This document shows, one piece after another, positions 11,596-23,855 of a stretch of 64,000 nt of DNA (position 1 is the stretch's first letter; each line of letters opens with the position of its first letter). The notes beneath the pieces are model-generated. The model did no database searches, had not been told where the DNA came from, and saw only the letters and a list, made by a program, of their open reading frames with translations. Made by a program: the position numbers and the translations under genes. Source of the DNA: Umbelopsis ramanniana AG (taxonomy: Eukaryota; Mucoromycota; Umbelopsidomycetes; Umbelopsidales; Umbelopsidaceae); NCBI RefSeq assembly GCF_025399195.1, contig NW_026252129.1, positions 62,001-126,000 on the forward strand, written 5' to 3'.

Positions 11596-14500
11596 TTATG
11601 TTTGTTGCTGAAGTTCGTGGTTCTCCTCGCTATCTCTACTGAATACGCGCGTGTAACTTGACAGGTGCCAATTCCGCTGTTCCAGCCAGGAATTCCACGA
11701 GCCTTGGTCAGATTTCTGATCTCGCCTTTCAATTTGCGCGATATATCTGAGGACATCCTTGACAGTGATCAGTCCTACGACTTTGCCAAGGTTTTCAATC
11801 AATATTATCCTAGGGCCAATTTTCTTGAATAAATCCATGACAGTCTCAAGATAGAACTGTGGGCGAACGGTTATGGGGGTCTATGAACGAATCCATCAGC
11901 ATAGGTTATTAATTTTCGCGAGGACATCTACAACAGTACGTACCTGATCCACATAGGGACCGAAGTTGATGACCTCTGTTTCACTGTTGGGCTCGTCAAA
12001 ATCTTGTGTTTCCTCAGAGTAGGACGCAATGACCTCCACACCATTATCGTCATCGACAGGTCGGAAATCGCACTTTGTGTCGCTATGAGCTCTGTTAATT
12101 CGTTTTGCTTTTTCTACAAAAGGAATCGTGCATATGTTAAGAAAACAGATCGTGACACAATAGTCTTACTTTGACTTTCATCCATACCAATTAAGTAAAG
12201 CATTTCTGATCTGCCAATATAACCAACTAAAGTCATTGATGTTTTGTCCTGCACGACAGGGAAGCCTTTGAACTGAGTATCGTGGAAAATAGTTTCTGCG
12301 CGAACAACGAGGTGTCAGACTTGATGTCATTCGATAGCATTGTAGGGCATAGAGCTTGCGTAATCTTACCAATTTCATGCAGCTTCATACCACTCGCTGT
12401 CATAACAACTGGGTCTCGTCGCATGACGTGAGAAACCGGCACGCCAAACGAATGCTCCTCCTTATCCAAGAACGGGTACCCATTAACCTGTATGTAGCGG
12501 TCGGCAATGCCGCCTTTACCAAACCAGTCGGCAGTTGCTTTTGTAACAATCAGTGTAATCTGTTTTCGAATTGAAATTAACCAGTCATGTCATTAACATA
12601 GCAGTATACACATAATGAAAATATCGTACCATGGATGGCAGAATATATGTGACACGTCCAGTCAGTTCGAACATGATGACCACAACGGACACTGGATATG
12701 AGTAAGTAAATAAGTGATTTTCCTATATCCTTAGTGTTTGTGTTATGCTTATACCTGTAATTCTCATGACACCACTAGCAATGTAACAGAATTAATACAC
12801 CATAGAAACAATTTAATGTAGGCACTATGCAGAAAACTCACCACAATGCAGCTGCTGCACCTAGAAATGCATAAGTTCCGGGAGTAATACACTGCAAGTT
12901 TAAAGTATTAGTTTGTGCAAACAAGCCGAAAAGTATATGTGCCATGCCTACCGGAACATCTGGCTGACATGATGCAAAAAGAAAGAAATCTGGATATGCG
13001 GACTGCCAGCTTTTTGCAATCAACCCAAGCATTCGACCGAAAGTAGCTCCGATAGCCATAGAGGGCACAAAAATACCGCATGGAACTTTGCATCCATAAC
13101 TGAATATAGTCCCTACTGTTCTCAGTATAGTGGCAAATAGCAGGAGAGTAATCATACGACCAACTTCACTTTGTCTGCAAGGTTAGATAATATTAATATA
13201 GATTACTCACCTTAACAATACGACACATAAACTGACGATATACTCACTGACAAAGTCCATAATAATCCTCTCCTTCCGGTCCTTCACATTCTCTGAAAAG
13301 AATACCCATGATTTCTGTCATGTCAATCCTAAGGAAAACATTGGGGTAGGCGATGATGGCTGTAACTAGAGCCAAAACCGCCGCTTCAGCGATTGCGTAG
13401 TCTTTGAGATATTTTTTGCGATATTCAACCACTTTCATATTAAACTTTATGACAAAAGCGCCATATAATCCCTACAGAACATAAGTTAAATTAATTAACT
13501 GTGATATGTCACGCTTTCACACGCAGTTTCACTCACTCCAAAAATACCGATGATGACGGTAAAAACGTATTCGAAGAAATGCCAGTCCCGATCGTAAGTG
13601 ACTTGGAACATAACAAGCTTTCCTGTTCGGAAAGGGTTCATTGCCTGAAGAAATTTGATTAGCAAACAACTGTTCATTCCATCTACTTCCGCATTATCCT
13701 GTTACTTACTTGCAGCACCATTGTTGCAATCAATGCACAAAAGAAGCTGCGTAACATCGTCTTGTTTGGGAAGTTTGCACTCATCTCTTCAAGTGAGAAA
13801 AGAACACCACCAATAGGTGAGCCGAAGGCGACCGCAACACCTGCTGCACTGGATGCGGATAATATTTCCCTCATTTTCGCTAAACGTATTTTTTTTAGCT
13901 TCATTGTGAATCCACCAGATAATCAGACAAGCATTCTCAATACCTTTGTTCTGACGGTAATTTGCAAATAATCTCGATACTACATGGCCAACGCAGCATG
14001 CCATATGAACGGATGGACCTTCCTTTCCAATGCTGAGGTTGGATGCTACCGCCAGCGCCTGAAAGAAGGTGGTTCAATTTCTTCGTCCAAACCAGCAGCG
14101 AAGATCTAATAAACGACTTACCAGACCAACACTTTTCATCAAAAGTGTCCACCCGCCTAAAAATCCTTTCATTGTGAAGCCAGCTGTGCAAACGAAATGA
14201 TATGAATAAGCAGGCGCGTAGTGACATCGTCGATACTATGAACGCTCCAATTACCAAGAATACACTTTATCTCTGAAATACCAGAACCGGCTGCATAAGG
14301 GGCAAAGTGTTTAACCAAGAAGGCGCACGTTCCGGCAAAGCATGTCTAGCATAATCCAAAGTTAACACTCATATTCGCAGAACAAAGAGTTTTTCTGCAT
14401 AACTTACCGCCCAAGCTATATAGAATATCCATTTAACGACAAAAACGTCTCTCCCTAATGCAAGAGGCTCGCTCCAGTTTGTCCAATATTCACATGTACC

Positions 14501-15169
14501 ATCTTGAAACATAAATTTAGTCCCAGTTAATTACACTACCATGGCATCAACAAGGTATTTACCGTGTTCTTCGATTCCCCAACAACAAAACTTTTGATTG
14601 AGCCACCATCCTGTTGAACAATATCCCATCTTTATGTCTGAAAGCCAATCAGTGATAATGGCAATGAGCGCCGAGTTAAGGCCAATGGTTGCTCCTGAGA
14701 AAGGTTTGAAACCGATCGATTAGTCCTATCATAGTGAATCAAGTTACATATTGTAGTCAACTTACCAACTAGCGATATAACAATCCAGGTTTGCGCTGAT
14801 TCGAAGGTCAAAGCCCACCACGAACGCCAAGAATCAGAGTTTTTGTTCATAGATTGCAATGCCGATTTTCGCTGACGCTCATGGACTGCATCCTTTACCC
14901 AATCTGTGTAAAGTATGCAATTTCATCTCGTTAATATTACTTCATCTCTTTTCTGTTTCTACGCTTGGATGCCGATGGCGCAATAGGTCGAACTGGTCCT
15001 GTACCCATTAGGGAACTTGGAGGATTGAGCCAAGCTCGGAAACTCCTTGATGAAAATGGTGTGAAAACTTGCCTGTGGTGGTAAAATCTTCATAGCGTTG
15101 GATGGCTTTCTGCAGATCTTCATCTATTATTTGAGAGGACGCTGATCGTGTATGCCCATGCCTTGACAT
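11596..15169 (-). CDS. CLC-type chloride/proton exchanger with two CBS domains
   Basis: Intracellular chloride/proton antiporter of the GEF1/CLC-3/4/5 branch. Eighteen exons (minus): 15169-15073, 14903-14766, 14694-14563, 14502-14408, 14345-14255, 14183-14122, 14058-13944, 13879-13710, 13644-13537, 13471-13248, 13174-12952, 12891-12842, 12774-12755, 12691-12630, 12559-12370, 12295-12170, 12113-11944, 11880-11596; 785 aa. Selectivity motifs are intact: [16 protein letters not shown] with the gating Glu (about 218), and '[12 protein letters not shown]' carrying the proton Glu (about 275), so exchange rather than channel activity is expected. Later come '[13 protein letters not shown]' and 'CITPGTYA'. 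CBS1 is near 575-640 and CBS2 near 690-745, after a '[11 protein letters not shown]' linker. Intron 1 appears to be GC-AG, exon 13 is only 20 nt, and the 60-nt intron 12892-12951 contains no stop. Confidence 0.93.
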
Positions 15170-15702
15170 CTTAAGATGTGGTGTGAACTGCACGATGTAG
15201 CAAGCCAAACTACCAATAGGAAAAACGTTAGCGCTAATTCAAAAATCGGATTCTTCAATTGTTTGCAGTGTGGGGGCCCGTGAGCACGTTGATCTTTACA
15301 AAAATGGTGTACAAGTGACGTTTGATAAAACCTATTGTAGAAATAGGTAGACGTTGTGAAGACAATTGTCTCCTGTCGTGTAATGACACAAGGTAGGAAC
15401 AATGTGCTCGGGAACATATTTGTCAGCTTGTAATGGTTGTTGACATCGCGTGCATGAATAACACATCAAAGCTTGTATTTTGGTCATTTTAATGCTATAA
15501 TATCCACTGATCTAACATTCATGTAATGAACAAGATTTGCACTACTGATGGTTTATTTCGTACAATTTACTTGAACTTTTCATCAGCTCTGACAGCAACT
15601 TGTATTTTAATTCAGCTGATCAAGTTAACAAGATCAGAAGCGCTATTTTTTTTTTTTAATGAGAGTGTATTTACAATGTGATTGAGTGAATGCAAACAAT
15701 AA
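15170..15702. other. Intergenic region upstream of the CLC gene
   Basis: A 533-bp AT-rich gap between the CLC start and the end of the next minus-strand gene. It should contain the CLC promoter. No protein-like frame or RNA gene seen. Confidence 0.4.
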
Positions 15703-16874
15703 CTATGGTTGGTACGGTGGCGGTGGACGCTCCTTTAACCGATTTTCTTGCCTTGACGCTACGGGTGGTTGAACTTCCTGCATTTCCTGGCTGCGGAGTT
15801 CTTGCTGTAACATTAACTGGAGTTGAAGTTGCTGCATAGCCGGTGAAACGGCAGCAGTACCTGAAGAATCATTGTTTGCTAGCCGCGTGTGCACACTAGG
15901 ACAGTCCCTTGAGCTCTCACTTTGCAGCGCTGAATCAGACGTCGGCTGATTGAAGTCGTTGGCAAATGTCGCAAAAGATATGGGCCTTGGATTATTGTAG
16001 AAAGTCCCTAGACCTGTACCAGGTGAGGATGGGTATGGTGCTGTGGTTGGCAAGGTAGATTCCTTCTTTAGTTGCTCAGTACGCCTCCTTTTTCTGAAAA
16101 CTAAGAACGATATCGCAGCGATAATGATGAGTGCAGTAATTCCAACGACTCCTGCTACGAGATGGATTGCATTAAAGCCATTAGATGACTGTTGAGCTAC
16201 TTCAGTTGAGGACCAAAGTTTTGGGCCAGCATTACAGTACCCATCAACACATTGGCTCTCCAAGCATTGATTAGTGGAGTTGCAGGGGTGTCCATCCTCT
16301 AGCTTAGGATGACAAAGATTATCGAATGGCGAGCAGTACCCTTTGGATATACAATTTCCTAAATATTGATCCAATGGATGATATGTATCCTCATTAGGTG
16401 GCCACTGTATTATTGAAGACGTGATGTTGTTGATTGCGGAAATTCCATCGTAAGGCTTTACATCTGGTAAGGGGGCATGTTGACAGCTTTCTGAAAGTTG
16501 CTTTGGTTTCCCTGAATAGGTCGGAGAGTGGTTAAGGACCGTCATTACCCATCTTTTTCGGAGGCAGAAAATTTTGTGGGTGGAACGTCCAGTTGAGTGT
16601 TGCAAGATTATATGAAGGAAAAAAATTGGGAAAAAAGTTATAAATTAGTATTGGTGAACCTCAGGTGTTTAAAACTGGACCATTTTCTATTGCACAATTG
16701 TACATACTCATTTGGCTGTGATGACTGGCATCTGACGCTATCCAGGCTGATAATACAGACTTCTTTGCTATTCTGGCATGGCCATGTACAGTTTACCAGT
16801 GCAAGCGAACTTTCCAGAGTTTGAGCTGAAGCACATAAAGCTGCCAGTAACACCGCAAGACTTTCAAGTAACAT
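15703..16874 (-). CDS. Single-pass membrane protein with Cys-rich ectodomain and C-terminal PY motif
   Basis: Two exons, 16874-16660 and 16552-15703; 354 aa. The family is not recognised. The first 18-20 residues are a signal peptide (MLLESLAVLLAALCASAQ). The ectodomain of about 175 residues holds many Cys, arranged as in EB-like or dispersed-Cys modules ('GYCSPFDNLCHPKLEDGHPC', then 'CVDGYCNAG') and several N-glycosylation sites. One membrane helix (about 197-220, LVAGVVGITALIIIAAISFL) is followed by a stop-transfer RKRRR. The cytoplasmic tail is rich in Gln, Ser and Pro and ends with RPPPPYQP, a PPxY motif of the kind bound by WW domains of Rsp5/Nedd4 ligases. A surface receptor or ubiquitin-ligase adaptor role is an inference. 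The first splice (phase 2, 107-nt intron) is less certain than the rest. Confidence 0.7.
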
Positions 16875-17723
16875 GAAAGAAAGGTGAAGAGGTAAAAGCT
16901 AAACGCCTTTTTGAATACAAGAATATGAAGAGCATAGCTATCCAGGATTTCCAGATCACACAACAATAGAATTTTGAGAAAAAAAAGAACTCGTTCATTA
17001 CTTCTATCACGTGATATGGTCATTGTCACGCTCTCCGCACTGTGGTTTTTGATGAAGCCTTTACAACAAGCTCGCTCTTGCTTGGTAGCTGAAGCACAGC
17101 ATACATTAATTTGAGCTTCTAGGCAAATTTTTTATTTATCTTTCTTATTTCCACTCATGCCAGTCAACGTATTTAACCTTGTACCATCAAGCAGATAGCT
17201 TTATAAATACTTTTTGGCAGCCCGACATTGAAAATTCTCGGTAACTAGGTGTTTTCGCCTGGGTCAGACCTGGTCGGAAAATGGCCACACTATCTGAACT
17301 TCAGAAGAAATGATAGGGTTATACACTATATCATTGTTTTTCAATGATTATGTTTCGGTCATTGCAAGTGCTCATAAAGCCTCCTCAGTATACCACACCG
17401 TTTTTACTCTTATTAATACAAGCTGTACATAACACAGTAAGAAAAAGAAACTGAAGATAGACAAGTGGAAATTTTTTGACCTATCAACAGTGGTAAAATC
17501 ACAGGATAACAAAACATACATGCAGGTTCATGGAAATGATGGATAAGCAGCTTATGGGACAATGGGCCTAGTTTGCTGTTCATAACAAACTATGTTGGAA
17601 TGTCAGGAACGCCTCTAAGTTCCGTGGTGATTATAAGGAGCTCTGATGATCACGTCAAACATTGTCTTGTGCAGAAGATTAATTTAGAAATTTCTTTTTG
17701 CATAGTCTGCATGATTCGTCATA
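16875..17723. other. Intergenic region between SET gene and membrane-protein gene
   Basis: An 849-bp gap holding the promoter of the membrane-protein gene and the 3' flank of the SET gene. The notable element is the palindrome at 17006-17015. No coding frame of quality was seen. Confidence 0.4.
17006..17015. promoter_or_regulatory. Palindromic E-box ATCACGTGAT
   Basis: A perfect 10-bp palindrome containing CACGTG, 132 bp upstream of the membrane-protein start codon at 16874. It resembles Cbf1/CDEI-type sites (RTCACRTG). Confidence 0.4.
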
Positions 17724-20355
17724 TCATTTGGAAGAATGCTCTCTCACGCTAGCTTTCCTGCCCATATAGCCTCGGCACTTGGTGGATTCACATCGACATT
17801 TTTGGCTTACGCCACTACCAATTAGAGTGTAATTGTAATCATAAAATAGTTCTGAGCCTGCTGAAATGTCTTGAGAAGCAAATATTCCAACACACACTTC
17901 CCCTCCAATCGCCCTGATCAGTGATAGAATCAATACGTTGTTTCGTTAGGTCTTTCAGTCAAACGGTAGTTCTTACCATTTTTCTATATGGCAATTTGGG
18001 TCGCAGCTGTGATTCACAAATCGTGCATCCGAACCTTTAGCAGCAGCATCGATAACTTCGCCATTTTGGTAGTCCAGAAAATAAAAATTGTTTGTGTCCT
18101 TGTATACCGTACGTAGTCGCTCCTCGCATAGCTTTTGCGATATTATTTCACCACGATATTCGGCAATCAGCTGGCCAACTTTTATGTCAGTCAGAGTTTG
18201 GAGCCCCCAGCCACGTCTATTTGTCTGCACACAAGCAATTAATCTTTCTGCGTCATATATGTTTTGTACCTCTGTTTCGTGAATGATCTTACCCAGAACA
18301 CGTTTAGGTCATTGACCTCCTCTTTATGCTGGAAGCGTTGATTAGAGCATAGTTTACCACACGGGCACGTCTGTACGTCGCATTCATAAAACATCATTCT
18401 ATAAAGAGAGTATTTCAGTCAAGGTATAATAATAGCATTCCCATTATGCTTGTTGTTACCTGTTGAGACAGTCTTCACTGCATCCAAGAGATCCATCCAC
18501 TGGTATTGTACATTGACACACAGGGCTTTTCCGGTTGTGTCTGGTATGTTTTCGCTCAACAAAAATGTCTAGAAAGGCAGTGAAGGAAATATGAGACGCA
18601 GATCGGCGAAGTGCATAGACGCACTAAAAAAGCATAACTTACTGGACCGAATCTTAACGTAAGGATTTGGCTTGAGACTCTTTTGTTTGCATTCTTCGGC
18701 TTCTTTTCCGATCTTCTGGCTTCGGAAAGCCTCCATAATATCGTAACTGAGGCGAAATTCAACTTCCTTTGCCAGTAAACGTTCGCCGTAATATTCTGGA
18801 AGCTTGAAGGCAAAATCTCTAGTGCTATTTGCAGCTTTTGAGGTTCTCCCATGAGACTGAGCTTCGTGTTCATTGGAGTATATGCCTGCGTCCAAAAACT
18901 TCTTTCGATCGCTAGCGCCTTGTTGTTCGTTTTCCAAAACAACTGTGCTATAAGATAACTTGCTTTTCCTTTGTGTTTGGGAACTCGCTCTTTCGGCCTG
19001 AGAGAGTGATGAAACACTAAGCTCTTTCAGGCTTAGATGAGCACAGGTTTTATCTGGAATAAAATTAACAGGCACAATCTGATCTTTTGGTAATCTGTCG
19101 TTCGCCCACCGAAGGCCACATCTGTTACATAAGCTAGGAATTTGATAAAGAATAAGCATCATTCAATTGTGTAGCCTGGCTTCCTGCACCTGTACTCATA
19201 CCATTTAACTCCATCAGGACCTCTTCGCCATACCAGTGTGATCTTGGTACGACACTGTATATTAGCACATTGCATAGCTGTCGCTTCTACAGTGAGTTTC
19301 TTGTTGTTGTTAATCACTGCAGTTTTTTCATACAAACTCGCGGATGACGTCTTGTTTGCATTCTTGGCATACAACTGCTTACACATAGAAAATCGTTCAG
19401 AGTCCATCTCTTTGTGGTGGCGACCGAAGAACACCAATGACCGCTCACCTTAGTATTTTGCATGTTGGCTTTTTGAGATTTTTTGATATGTTCTCCAGAC
19501 TGGACACTAATTTTCAAAGTTTCCAAAGGGTATATAAGAAAGTTCTCAAACTCTGTATCAGGTAAACTCTTTCCTTTGACCATCAGATAGCATGCATTGC
19601 AAGCCCTATATTATCAGATACCGGATTGTTAAATTTATATAGCACACCCTTCCATATCGTAATGTCTCCTACGTTTGAGATCCGGCTGGCGATGTTCGCC
19701 ATCGACAAGTTTCAATAGTACCACAGCGACGGCACCATCTTCTTCGAGACTGCCTGCTTTTGGTATTTCCATTTCCAATGCTGATAATATTGTCTGTCAC
19801 TTGCGTTTCAATGTCTTTCCGATGCTTTTTCCGAGTATCCAGTGCAGGCTGATTACTCAATTTTCGTTTACGGTCAATCTGTCGCACTCCAACATGGAGA
19901 ACCGTTGATTTGTGTTTTGCTAAATGCACCGTTCTGGACAGCTTGCTTGATGATCTCGTTAAAGGATCATTCAGAGAATTAGCTTTGAGGCATAATTCCA
20001 CAGTTTTCTCCAGATGAACCGCACCCTTTTCACAATATGTCTGCTGTGTATTTAGTACAACCTACAGCATTGCTTTATCTCCCGAGTACACCATGTGAGA
20101 GCTTACCGTGACAGCACGTTGCTTAGCAGGCACCGGTAAATCTCCTCCACAGAATAGCAATTGGCGCGACTTATTATCCCCTGCCACCGCCAAGATTTCT
20201 GTGCTTTTTGATTCTTGAACAAGTGGAACGCCTGGATCGTGGTCCTTCTCGTCAGCACTCACCGCTTTTGCTGATATTGGACTAAGTGGAGATTGTTGTC
20301 TGCCTCTAAGTTCGCGTACATTGGTATTAATGCTTTGAAGTATACGCGATAGCAT
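17724..20355 (-). CDS. Ash1-type SET histone methyltransferase with two GATA-like zinc fingers
   Basis: Predicted nuclear histone lysine methyltransferase. Exons (minus): 20355-20107, 20043-19673, 19605-19449, 19374-19202, 19133-18643, 18568-18460, 18398-18293, 18224-17977, 17913-17724; 697 aa. The C-terminal third has a complete AWS domain ('CTIPVDGSLGCSEDCLNR', 'CDVQTCPCGKLCSNQRFQ'). The SET domain follows with RGWGLQTL, the AdoMet/active-site motif NHSCDPNC and YDYNY, then a post-SET Cys cluster (CRCESTKCRG). The AWS-SET arrangement is that of ASH1/SET2-class enzymes (H3K36). The N-terminal half carries a GATA-like finger C-x2-C-x18-CNAC (about 184-211) and a second one with WRRGPDG and CNRCGLRW (about 293-322), which would add DNA binding. 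The 5' edge of exon 4 and the exon 4 donor (alternative at 19190) are the least certain joins. Confidence 0.85.
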
Positions 20356-20718
20356 CGTTAAATAACGCGATCCTTAGAAAAAATGGTATGTATGTAGGGA
20401 AAAGTATAGGCAGTGCAATTTCCACTGGGTATAAACTATTGAAATCGTGTAATGCAGTTAAGCATGTGGATTGCAGTTGAAGGAGTGGCCGCAGTTCGCA
20501 GGGCAGGTAGTTTTTGAAAAGCAGAAGGAGCGGAGCAAGCGCTTGACGAGATTACGACGGCCAAATGGGAATTGCCTTGGGATCTACGTGTGAGTAACGT
20601 GAAGAGTCGCTTGAAGCGCGATTAAAGTAAAAAATAAAATTGTGTATATTGCGTTTTTTTGCGGATTACAAAAAAAAAAAGTGAAATGTCTATGGCAAAA
20701 AATGAAAATTGGTCAATT
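20356..20718. other. Intergenic region downstream of the SerB fusion
   Basis: A 363-bp gap between two minus-strand genes, serving as the promoter of the SET gene and 3' flank of the SPX-SerB gene. It has A-runs near 20670. No other feature seen. Confidence 0.4.
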
Positions 20719-22931
<2,213 letters not shown>

Positions 22932-23855
22932 GAGTAGGTGTTGGCAATGAAGGTGTATAACCAGGGGCGACCTTCACATAAATTTTGATGTGTGACTTTG
23001 ATTGATGGCATCTCGGGGACAGCGGGATTTCCGATTTTGTGCAGATTGAATCTTTATCCAGAAGATGATTGGCTATTGTGGTAGTGATTCAATCGTGAAA
23101 ATAAAGTATTATAGAAAGTATTATAGCTAGAAGCTCCTACAACAGCCTCTACGACTAAAGGCACTACTTCCTACTGCTGCCTGACATACAAGTATTGCAC
23201 CCATAAAATGAAAAGAGAGTGGAACAACGTGGACACTATAAACACGTGCGGAAGCCTATTGGCATGTAATTGACAGTGCCGTCTGATCAGATCGTCTTAT
23301 ATCGCTTAATTTTGATTAGTTCACAACTCATCTTTACTAGCTTCATCTAAGACTTGTATAGCATCGTTTCTTCAGCTATGCTAGATCTCTACTGGAAACC
23401 ATGAACAAAGCTTAAACAAAAAGCCAATGAACTTCTTCGACTCGCCATCACGCTTTCTGCCGCCTATCATAAATGTTAACGTATGACTATGGATTATGAC
23501 TATTGAGGAGATGGCAGTAGAATGTTGAATGGTAGCAAATATTAAACATTGACAAATAGTGCCAGAGTTTCCACTGTTAGCCGTGCCATAAAATGTTACT
23601 AAGTAGAGAAATTACAGTAGATATTACAGTAGAGAACTTTTAAGCACTTGTCGATTGTGAATTATAGCTCGGCGAAATCAGAACCTAATTTGCTTTAAGG
23701 TGAGTGCTTTTCCTACAGTCGATGTTTACGTTCCGAGAAATGCTGCGACTGGCATTTTTTTCCATATTATTTGAGACGAAGTGACGACATACCTACATAT
23801 TTATATCTTAATTCAAAAAAGCAGTATATCTTTCTATTTTTCTTCTTCGATTATT
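22932..23855. other. Divergent promoter region, SPX-SerB / L2HGDH
   Basis: A 924-bp AT-rich gap between the SPX-SerB start (minus) and the L-2-hydroxyglutarate dehydrogenase start (plus). It contains a CACGTG at 23243-23248 and a duplicated phrase around 'aaagtattatag' near 23102-23127. No coding frame or RNA gene recognised. Confidence 0.4.
23243..23248. promoter_or_regulatory. CACGTG site in the SPX-SerB / L2HGDH promoter
   Basis: E-box core CACGTG, 312 bp upstream of the SPX-SerB start. In yeast, Pho4 and Cbf1 bind such cores; a phosphate-response role here is only an inference prompted by the SPX domain. Confidence 0.25.

Noticed and set aside
19133-19190. Alternative donor at 19190 for SET gene exon 4
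   Set aside because: Keeps frame but stretches the GATA-like loop to 22 residues; the stronger donor GTATGAG at 19202 gives the usual 18. Not excluded without cDNA.
20062-20106. A 45-nt intron 1 for the SET gene ending at TAG|GTT
   Set aside because: The acceptor at 20044 after a TACTAA branch sequence gives a 63-nt intron, typical of this genome, and also keeps frame.
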